This document shows, piece after piece, positions 57,942-64,000 of a stretch of DNA of 64,000 bases. The position numbers and the translations under genes are program-made. The stretch's first letter is position 1. The number at the start of each line of letters is the position of its first letter. The notes under the pieces are model-generated. The model saw only the letters and a program-made list of their open reading frames with translations, was not told the DNA's origin and did no database searches. This DNA comes from Acidimicrobiales bacterium (GTDB taxonomy: Bacteria > Actinomycetota > Acidimicrobiia > Acidimicrobiales > SZUA-35), in contig JAWKIO010000005.1 of the NCBI GenBank assembly GCA_041394265.1, positions 3,782,001-3,846,000 of the forward strand, written 5' to 3'.

Positions 57942-59561
57942 ATGAACAAGTCCACACTGATGCGAGCGCTGGCGATGCTCTTCGCCTTGTCGCTTGCGGC
58001 TGCCGCTTGCGGTGGCTCCAGCTCTGATGGGGCCAGCGCCGGCTCCGACGAGGGAACGAGCGAAGGCGAATCGGGCGGCGAAGGCGGCGACCTCGGTGGT
58101 GTCGATGAAGACGCAGCCAAGGAGGCCATTTCCGGCTCCGGCGACACGGAAGGCGAAGGCGAGACCGAGGAAGAGACCGAGCCTGCGGCCGAACTCGCCT
58201 CGATCGAAGACTACGAGGCCCTGTGGGCCGAGCAGCGCGCCGCGATCGTCGAAGACATCAAGGCCAACGGCTACGGCGTCGACGACGCCGGCATGCTGAC
58301 CGGTCCTGGTGGCTGGACCGCCGACCTGTCGGGCTGCCCCGCCGAGTGGAGCGATACCGAAGGCATCGTCGACGGCACCATCACCCTTGGTCTTTCGATC
58401 GCCCAGTCCGGCACCCTCGCCGCCTACGGCAACATTGCCACCGGTATGGAGGCCTACTTCAACTACGTGAACGACAACGGCGGCATCGGCCCTGACGGTC
58501 TGCAGGTTGCCCTCTCGGTGAAGGACGACGCCTACGACGCCGCCCTCACCCAGGAGTACGTCGAGGAATTCCTCGGTTCGATCAAGCCGTTCAGTGTCCA
58601 GACGCTCGGTACCCCGAATACCTTCTCGGTGCGTGACCGCCTGAACGACGCCTGTGTGCCGCACCCGATGGCCCTCACCGGCCACCCGGCGTGGGGCGAT
58701 CCGCAGGGTTACCCCTGGACCACCGGTCTCCAGCTCAACTACTTCACCGAGGGTGTGCTGTGGGCAGGCTGGATCGAGGCCAACATGGCTGATCAGGCGC
58801 CCGTCAAGGTCGCCGCCCTCGTGGCTGACAACGACTTCGGCCTCGCCTACGAGGCCGGCTTCATGAGCGCCGCCGAAGGATCCGACGTGATCGATCCCGA
58901 CGTCGAGCTCGTGCGCCACGACGCGGCAGCCGCCACGCTGACCAACGAGATCACCACGCTGGCTGCGGCCAACCCGGCGGTCTTCATCGCCATGACGGCT
59001 GGCGCTCCCTGCACCATCGCCTTCCAGGAAGCGGCTCGTGCCGGCATCGTCGAGACGGCGGAAGCTGTCTGGGCACCGTCGGTGTGCGCCACCGCTTCGT
59101 TCCTCGGCCCGGCCGAGGATGCAGCCGACGGCTGGCTCGCCCTCGGCGGTGGCTGGAAGGACATGGCCGACGAGAACTTCCGTACCAACGACGTCTACGT
59201 CAAGTGGGCAGTCGAGACCATGGACGCCGCCGGTGCTGACAGCACCATCGGCCTCGTCGGCACCGGCTTCGGTGAGTTCGGCTGGCCCCACATCCAGGCC
59301 CTGCAGATTGCTGCAGAGCTCGATGGCGGCGTCACCCGTACCAACTACATGATTGCGCTTCGTGCCCTCGACATGACCCACCCGGCTCTGCTCGAAGGCG
59401 TGGCCTTCTCCAACAACGGCGCCGAAGACGCCTACCTGGTCGAAGGTACGCAGATCAACAAGTGGAACGCTGCGACCCAGAGCTCGGAGCAGATCGGTGA
59501 TGTGATCGACCTCAACGGGTCGTCCGGCACCTGCTCCTGGACCGAGTCCGGCTGCGCCTGA
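57942..59561 (+). CDS. livK: Branched-chain amino-acid/amide-type substrate-binding lipoprotein
   Basis: A 539-residue extracellular lipoprotein. The signal peptide STLMRALAMLFALSLAAAAC ends in a lipobox with lipidated Cys23, and a flexible acidic Gly/Ser/Glu linker of about 60 residues follows. The periplasmic-binding fold (type 1) begins near residue 140 (TITLGLSIAQSGTLAAYGNIATGMEAYFNYVNDNGGIGPDGLQVALSVKDDAYDAALTQ). The ATG at 57942 has GAGGAG upstream. The ligand may be an amino acid, amide or urea-type compound and cannot be fixed from sequence. It is the only binding protein in the operon and is followed by a hairpin with a T-run. Confidence 0.9.
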   Translation: MNKSTLMRALAMLFALSLAAAACGGSSSDGASAGSDEGTSEGESGGEGGDLGGVDEDAAKEAISGSGDTEGEGETEEETEPAAELASIEDYEALWAEQRAAIVEDIKANGYGVDDAGMLTGPGGWTADLSGCPAEWSDTEGIVDGTITLGLSIAQSGTLAAYGNIATGMEAYFNYVNDNGGIGPDGLQVALSVKDDAYDAALTQEYVEEFLGSIKPFSVQTLGTPNTFSVRDRLNDACVPHPMALTGHPAWGDPQGYPWTTGLQLNYFTEGVLWAGWIEANMADQAPVKVAALVADNDFGLAYEAGFMSAAEGSDVIDPDVELVRHDAAAATLTNEITTLAAANPAVFIAMTAGAPCTIAFQEAARAGIVETAEAVWAPSVCATASFLGPAEDAADGWLALGGGWKDMADENFRTNDVYVKWAVETMDAAGADSTIGLVGTGFGEFGWPHIQALQIAAELDGGVTRTNYMIALRALDMTHPALLEGVAFSNNGAEDAYLVEGTQINKWNAATQSSEQIGDVIDLNGSSGTCSWTESGCA

Positions 59562-59601
59562 TTCCCGTCGTTGCCTGACAACAAGTAACTGACAGCGGCG
59601 T

Positions 59602-59644
59602 GTGGCCGGTGGAGCCGAGTGCTCCACCGGCCACCGCCATTTTT
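59602..59644 (+). terminator. Intrinsic terminator with T-run inside the liv operon
   Basis: GTGGCCGGTGGAGC (59602-59615) pairs exactly with 59621-59634 around CGAGT. Four more pairs (GGCG/CGCC) form across a one-base bulge. ATTTTT (59639-59644) follows. It is the only hairpin in the window with a U-tract. It lies 41 nt after the binding-protein stop and 21 nt before the second permease pair, so it probably reduces expression of the latter. Confidence 0.8.
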
Positions 59645-59664
59645 CGACCATCCCCCGGACACCT

Positions 59665-60618
59665 ATGGAACTGCTGATCCAACGGCTCTTCGACGGCCTC
59701 TACAACGGGGCGATCTATGCCGCGTTGGCACTGGCACTCGTTGCGATCTATCGATCGACCAACCTGCTCAACTTCGCCCAGGGCGAGATGGCCATGCTCT
59801 CGGGCTACATCACGCTCGTCCTCGTGTCGCCGCCGACCGCGATCGGAGCGTCGGGCGTCGTCGCCGGCACGTCGCTCGCCTCCTACCTGCCCGGTCATCC
59901 CTGGCCGGCCTGGGCGGCCGTGATCGGCGCCGTCGTGTTCGGCGCGGTGCTCGGCATCGTGATCGAGTTCGTGTGCATCCGGCCGATCCAGAACCGCTCG
60001 GACCTCACCAAGATCAACGTCACCATTGGTCTGCTGGTGTTGCTCAACGGCATCACCGTGGCGATCTGGAAGACCAACAGCCGCGCGTTGGCCAGTCCAT
60101 TCCCGGACGGCGTCGACGATCGGTTCATCGTCGCCGGCGCCCGGCTTCGGTACAGCAGCCTGGCGGTATGGGCCGTCCTGTTGGTCGTGGTGCTCCTGCT
60201 CGGATTGCTGCTGCTCAAAACCAAAGCAGGATTGGCGTTCCGAGCCATCACCTCCAACCCGGCATCGGCCCAGCTCGTCGGGGTGTCGGTCGGGCGCACT
60301 ACCGCCCTCGGATGGGGGGTGGCCGCGGGGATCGGGGCGATGGCCGCCTCGCTGATCGGCGGTGCGCTCGTCCTCGAGCCCTTCCTGATGATGAAGCTGC
60401 TGATCTTCGGGTTCGCAGCGGCCACGATCGGTGGGCTCGACTCGCCGATCGGAGCGATCGTCGGCGGTGTGATCGTCGGCATGTCGCAGAGCCTCGTGCC
60501 GGGTTACCTTGGCGTGCCCACCGAGCTTTCGCTGATCCCGCCACTCGTTGCCATGGTGCTGATCCTGTTGCTGCGACCGTCCGGGCTGTTCGGGAGCAGA
60601 CGGGTGGTGCGAGTGTGA
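59665..60618 (+). CDS. Branched-chain amino-acid ABC permease, LivH type (second copy)
   Basis: A 317-residue permease starting MELLIQRLFDGLYNGAIYAALALALVAIYRSTNLLNFAQGEMAMLSGY. The loop is TKAGLAFRAITSNPASAQLVGVSVGR, and the later segment is AAATIGGLDSPIGAIVGGVIVGM. It is related to the first LivH but clearly diverged, so it is not a recent duplicate. The ATG at 59665 has only a weak ribosome site, and a terminator lies just upstream. Its stop overlaps the next start (GTGA). Confidence 0.9.
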   Translation: MELLIQRLFDGLYNGAIYAALALALVAIYRSTNLLNFAQGEMAMLSGYITLVLVSPPTAIGASGVVAGTSLASYLPGHPWPAWAAVIGAVVFGAVLGIVIEFVCIRPIQNRSDLTKINVTIGLLVLLNGITVAIWKTNSRALASPFPDGVDDRFIVAGARLRYSSLAVWAVLLVVVLLLGLLLLKTKAGLAFRAITSNPASAQLVGVSVGRTTALGWGVAAGIGAMAASLIGGALVLEPFLMMKLLIFGFAAATIGGLDSPIGAIVGGVIVGMSQSLVPGYLGVPTELSLIPPLVAMVLILLLRPSGLFGSRRVVRV

Positions 60619-61607
60619 CCACGCTGCTCTCGAGTGTCGGCACCCTGGTCCGGCGAGCGGGCGTGCCCGGTGTTCTGCTCACCATCATCGTGGTAGCGCT
60701 CCCGCTGCTCCTCAGCGATCTCCGTCTCAACCAACTCACCCGCCAGCTGGTGCTGGTGCTCGCGATTCTCGGCGTCAGTATGTTGACCGGACGAGCGGGC
60801 GTGGTCTCGCTCGGCCACGGGGTGTTCGTCGGCATCGGCGCCTTCGCCACGGCGAGCTCGGCACAGGCCGGTGTACCACTCCTACTTGCGGTGCCGGTCG
60901 GCATCGTCGTCGCTGCCGCGTTTGGTGTCATCCTCGGCCTGCCAGCTTTGCGAGTTCGGGGACCGCACCTGGCGCTGATCACGCTGGGCACGGCGTTGGC
61001 GTTCGAGCCGCTGGCCAAAAAGGTTCCGGCGTACACGGGGGGATCGAGCGGCATCCGGTTCGACACCTCGTCGTTCGACGCACCCTCGGTGTTCGGTGGG
61101 CGCGACGCCACCGCCGAGTGGCACTACGTCGTGTCGCTCCTCGTGATCGCCGGATGGTTCGTGCTCGCCCGGAACCTGAACAACAGTCGTGTCGGCCGTG
61201 CCATCCAAGCCACCAACGACAATGAGATTGCCGCCGCAACCTTCGGTATTTCGGCACGCTGGGCGAAGACCGGAGCGCTGGGGATCTCGGCCGCCATGGC
61301 GGGAACCGGTGGAGCGCTCTACGCCGTCCTCACCTCGTTCCTCCTGAGCTCGGAGTTCGATGCCCTACTGTCGTTCCGGCTGTACGCCGCGGCCGTACTC
61401 GGCGGTGTGCAGTCGCTGGCCGGCCCGATCTACGGCATCATCGTCCTGGTGGTGGTTCCCGAGATCGCCGAGCGGATCTCGTTCCTCGGCAACCAAGACA
61501 TCGTGTTCGGCCTTGCGGTCGTCCTCGTCACCTTGCTCGCTCCCGGTGGCGCGGCCGAAGCCATCGGCCGACTGCGGAATCTTCGAGGTGGCCGCCGGGT
61601 TCGTTGA
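60615..61607 (+). CDS. Branched-chain amino-acid ABC permease, LivM type (second copy)
   Basis: A 330-residue permease. It contains QLVLVLAILGVSMLTGRAGVVSLGHGVFVGIGAFATA, VILGLPALRVRGPHLALITLGTALAFEPLAKKVPAYTGGSSG and the loop SRVGRAIQATNDNEIAAATFGI. The later membrane part is AAVLGGVQSLAGPIYGIIVLVVVPEI. The start is the GTG overlapping the preceding stop. The long frame running from 59619 is a non-coding extension. It pairs with the second LivH. The dedicated ATPases are presumably those at the head of the operon. Confidence 0.9.
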   Translation: MTTLLSSVGTLVRRAGVPGVLLTIIVVALPLLLSDLRLNQLTRQLVLVLAILGVSMLTGRAGVVSLGHGVFVGIGAFATASSAQAGVPLLLAVPVGIVVAAAFGVILGLPALRVRGPHLALITLGTALAFEPLAKKVPAYTGGSSGIRFDTSSFDAPSVFGGRDATAEWHYVVSLLVIAGWFVLARNLNNSRVGRAIQATNDNEIAAATFGISARWAKTGALGISAAMAGTGGALYAVLTSFLLSSEFDALLSFRLYAAAVLGGVQSLAGPIYGIIVLVVVPEIAERISFLGNQDIVFGLAVVLVTLLAPGGAAEAIGRLRNLRGGRRVR

Positions 61608-61609
61608 CC

Positions 61610-62953
61610 ATGCGATCGATCGTCGGACGACCACGGATCACGATGTCGACGATCGCTGCTCGGTCGATCGGGTTGATCATGTTGCTGGTCCTGGCTGCGT
61701 GCACGGGTTCATCTGGCTCGACCCCATCGATTGCCGACGACCCGACCGACGACGGCATCGTGCTCGAAGCCGCCGAGGTCTTTCTGGCCGATCCGACCGG
61801 CGTCGAGACGCCTCGTCTGGTCGAGCTCATCGCCGCCGACGGTGATCATCGCTGGGTGCCCTGGCTGCTCGATCTCCTCCGGCTCAGTGGGAACTCGTTG
61901 GTCGACGTTCGGATCGGCGAGGTGTTGGAGGCGATGACCGGCATCCCCAGCGAGGCGCGGATCCCCGACCTGAACCACTACGGCGGGTGGGCCCAGACAC
62001 TCGGGCTCGATGGTGGCCCCGGCTACCGCGCGTTCAAGGCCGGCACCTACGCCCGGATCGACGAGCGTTTCGGGCCGCTGCTCCTCTCGGTCGAGGACCA
62101 GACACAGCTGGCAGCGATCCAGTTCGGTGGTGTGCCGCTCGGCGGGATCCCCGAGCTGAACGACCCCGCCCGGCTCACCGCGCCCGAGGCGACGTGGATG
62201 ACCGATGACGAGGCGGTGCTGGGTGTCGAAGTCGATGGCGAGGCGGTGGCGTACCCGCTGCGGTTCCTGTCGCATCACGAGCTGGTGAACGACACCGTCG
62301 GCGAGACGGATATCGCTGTCGTCTACTGCACGCTTTGCCGGTCGGCGCTCGTCTTCGAGTCGGTGGTCGACGGGCAGAGCTTGCAGTTCCAGACCAGCGG
62401 GCTCCTGCTCAACTCCAACAAGATCATGTACGACGTCGAAACCGGAACGCTGTGGCATCACCTCCTCGGTATCGGGATTGGCGGGCCGCTGGCGGGAGTC
62501 GAGCTGACGACGCGTCCGGTCCAGCTGGTCGAATGGGCGGACTGGGTCGCCGAGCATCCTGACACCGAGGTACTCGACACACCCGAACCGATCTTCTTCG
62601 ACGAACTCGAACGCCCACCCATCGCCTACGACTATCGCCCCGGCACGGCCTACCGCAGCTACTACGACAACCCCGATCTGTGGTTCCCGGTGCTCGAGAC
62701 ACCCGGTCCGTTCGACCCGAAGACCGAGGTGGTGGGCATCGACCATGATGGCCGACAGTTGGCGATCGAGTTGGCAGCGCTCGACGGAGCGATCGAGGTC
62801 GAGGTTGGCGGCAAGACCTTCACGGTGACGCCGACGGGCCCCGGGGCTGCGGTGACCGACTCGATGGGGTCGCTCGTGGTGAGCGAACAGTCCTTCTGGT
62901 TCGCCTGGTACGCCAACCATCCCGACACCGACGTGTGGCAACCGTCGGAGTGA
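61610..62953 (+). CDS. DUF3179-domain lipoprotein
   Basis: A 447-residue predicted lipoprotein. Its signal ends SIGLIMLLVLAAC (lipobox Cys31 from this start). The DUF3179 core is GVEVDGEAVAYPLRFLSHHELVNDTVGETDIAVVYCTLCRSALVFE, with the CTLC pair as a possible metal or redox site. The core continues to QTSGLLLNSNKIMYDVETGTLWHHLLGIGIGGPLAG. The function of DUF3179 proteins is unknown. The ATG at 61610 lies 2 nt after the second LivM stop, so it is probably in the same transcript. TTG 61604 and ATG 61643 are alternative starts. Confidence 0.82.
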   Translation: MRSIVGRPRITMSTIAARSIGLIMLLVLAACTGSSGSTPSIADDPTDDGIVLEAAEVFLADPTGVETPRLVELIAADGDHRWVPWLLDLLRLSGNSLVDVRIGEVLEAMTGIPSEARIPDLNHYGGWAQTLGLDGGPGYRAFKAGTYARIDERFGPLLLSVEDQTQLAAIQFGGVPLGGIPELNDPARLTAPEATWMTDDEAVLGVEVDGEAVAYPLRFLSHHELVNDTVGETDIAVVYCTLCRSALVFESVVDGQSLQFQTSGLLLNSNKIMYDVETGTLWHHLLGIGIGGPLAGVELTTRPVQLVEWADWVAEHPDTEVLDTPEPIFFDELERPPIAYDYRPGTAYRSYYDNPDLWFPVLETPGPFDPKTEVVGIDHDGRQLAIELAALDGAIEVEVGGKTFTVTPTGPGAAVTDSMGSLVVSEQSFWFAWYANHPDTDVWQPSE

Positions 62954-63027
62954 ACGTGGCCGACGAACGCTGCAAACTCGCCGAAGTTCGGGCATCATCG
63001 GGCGTCGTCCAACCACTGGGAGCCCTC

Positions 63028-63675
63028 ATGACCACACCTACGCACTCGTCGTCGACCCCGTTTCGCGCGGTGTTCTTCGACTTCGGTGGGGTGGTGATCT
63101 CGAGTCCGTTCATCGAGCTGAACCAGTACGAGGCCGACCATGGCATCCCGCTCGACTTCATCCGTCAGCTCAACGCCAAGAACACCAACGACAACGCCTG
63201 GGCCCGATTCGAGCGGCGCGAGATCAGCGTCGAGGAGTTCGATGCCGCCTTCGCCGCCGAGTCCGAAGCGGCCGGCCACCGAATCCCAGGAGCGGAACTG
63301 ATCGGCCTGCTCGAAGGCGAGATTCGCCCGGCGGTGGTCGAGGCCGTCGCGACGATCAAGAACAACGGCTACATCGTGGCGTGCCTCACGAACAGCACCG
63401 GTACGGACCACCGCGAGGAGGTCCTTGCCGTCAAAGCCATGTTCGACTTCGTGATCGACTCCAACGCCGTCGGTACCCGCAAACCCGAGCCCGAGTTCTT
63501 CGAGCGTTCGTGCGAGTTGGCGGGCGTCCAACCGGCCGAGGTGATCTTCCTCGACGATCTCGGCATGAACCTCAAACCGGCCCGCGAGATGGGCATGACC
63601 ACCATCAAGGTGCTCGACGAAGCCCAGCTCCTGCGCGACCTCGGAGAACTCCTCGATCTGGACCTGGGCGCCTGA
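63028..63675 (+). CDS. HAD-IA hydrolase, epoxide-hydrolase-N-domain type
   Basis: A 215-residue HAD phosphatase-like protein. The catalytic motif is VFFDFGGVVISSPF (first Asp the nucleophile, Gly-Gly replacing the usual DxT). Motif II is CLTNSTG. Motif III/IV is GTRKPEPEFFERSCELAGVQPAEVIFLDDLGMNLKPAREMGM, characteristic of sEH-N-domain and 2-haloacid-dehalogenase-like phosphatases. The ATG at 63028 is chosen with GGGAG upstream. The longer frame from 62935 overlaps the preceding gene. The substrate is unknown, perhaps a sugar or acyl-phosphate. Confidence 0.9.
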   Translation: MTTPTHSSSTPFRAVFFDFGGVVISSPFIELNQYEADHGIPLDFIRQLNAKNTNDNAWARFERREISVEEFDAAFAAESEAAGHRIPGAELIGLLEGEIRPAVVEAVATIKNNGYIVACLTNSTGTDHREEVLAVKAMFDFVIDSNAVGTRKPEPEFFERSCELAGVQPAEVIFLDDLGMNLKPAREMGMTTIKVLDEAQLLRDLGELLDLDLGA

Positions 63676-63726
63676 CCGATCGGGCGAGCGTGACGGCGCT
63701 CTCGAGACCCGATTAGGGTCCGGATC

Positions 63727-64000
63727 ATGACTCGATTGACCTCTCGTTCTCGTTCCGTCGCCGGCAAGCGGGTGATCGTCACCGGTGCTGCGTCGGGCAT
63801 GGGCCGCGCCACCGCCCACCTCTTCGCCGACGAGGGAGCCCAGGTTGCGATCGTCGACCTCGATCCCGAGCGCGTGCTGGCCGTCGCCGACGAGATCCGC
63901 GACGCGCACGGTCCCGATGCAGCGGCGGAGTTCCCCTGCGATGTGAGCGATCACGCAGCGATCAAGCAGCTCGTCGCCGATGTCGTCGAACGGTTCGGCG
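63727..64000 (+). CDS. Short-chain dehydrogenase (5' part only)
   Basis: The first 91 codons of an SDR cut by the window edge. It begins MTRLTSRSRSVAGKRVIVTGAASGMGRATAHLF, with the TGxxxGMG cofactor motif. VDLDPERV suggests NAD. FPCDVSDHAAIKQLVADVVERFG follows, the normal SDR alternation of beta strands and helices. The catalytic Ser-Tyr-Lys lies beyond the window. Confidence 0.88.
   Translation, partial: MTRLTSRSRSVAGKRVIVTGAASGMGRATAHLFADEGAQVAIVDLDPERVLAVADEIRDAHGPDAAAEFPCDVSDHAAIKQLVADVVERFG

Noticed and set aside
56601..59651. 1016-codon minus-strand frame opposite livM and the binding protein
   Set aside because: Same cause. It is Gly/Glu/His-rich with no recognisable fold, and it crosses several real genes with strong motifs.
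59619..60614. Long plus-strand frame read as one 662-codon protein ending at 61607
   Set aside because: Only the part after the GTG at 60615 has LivM homology. The upstream part lies in another frame over the LivH gene.

Overview
The window is gene-dense, high-GC DNA. It has many GTG/TTG starts, 1-8 nt gene overlaps, long spurious antisense frames, actinobacterial-type proteins (WS/DGAT wax synthase, PRT-hydrolase fusion, MT0933-type antitoxin homologue, cyclase-ATPase regulators) and acyl-CoA/terpenoid-type catabolic genes. This fits an actinobacterium, and I infer a marine or freshwater Acidimicrobiia relative (Ilumatobacter-like). I see no rRNA, tRNA, CRISPR array, transposase, phage gene or origin. 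The left end cuts a norD-like gene and the right end cuts an SDR gene.

Layout. 1-5078 (minus): a P450, CaiB-type CoA transferase, NorQ-like ATPase and NorD-like VWA operon. 5364-11472: a small hypothetical gene with a CRP-like box, a Crp/Fnr regulator, a metallophosphoesterase and a large cyclase-ATPase-TPR-type regulator. 11489-15055 (minus): a GMC oxidoreductase fused to an alpha/beta hydrolase. 15164-19637: a tight three-gene operon (degenerate GGDEF-receiver protein, HEAT-repeat membrane protein, processive glycosyltransferase 2) ending in a 20/21-nt tandem repeat. 20058-28642: DUF4214 exported protein, phosphoribosyltransferase-hydrolase fusion, App1-type phosphatase, AraC regulator, WS/DGAT, crotonase and SDR. 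28688-40258: MscS channel, VOC protein, crotonase, LemA plus DUF2207, MFS exporter, AttH-like protein, CoA-disulfide reductase-rhodanese and acyl-CoA ligase. 40393-50009: a carbohydrate block with sulfatase plus GH3, AcoR-like regulator plus luciferase-type monooxygenase, and a second GH3 divergent from a TetR gene with a clear shared operator. 50014-53798: Baeyer-Villiger monooxygenase, SDR, GNAT and MT0933-like protein. 54294-61607: a branched-chain amino-acid/amide ABC transporter with one ATPase pair, one binding protein and two permease pairs. 61610-64000: DUF3179 lipoprotein, HAD hydrolase and SDR.

The most unusual feature is not a gene. Five intergenic sites (about 21641, 23203, 36641, 38533 and 53948) have the same architecture: a word of about 10-20 nt present twice directly and then twice inverted. 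The copies recur every 29-31 nt and are arranged symmetrically about a centre (A-A-A'-A', about 100 nt). The word differs between sites, except that the two flanking the CoA-disulfide reductase gene share one. I do not recognise this as a described element. Four lie just after stop codons and one lies between divergent genes.

Other points of interest are two nearly identical CRP-like boxes, a receiver domain with Glu in place of the phospho-acceptor Asp, and a Cys-nucleophile hydrolase fused to a GMC oxidoreductase. There are also strong U-less hairpins, one of which covers a start codon.
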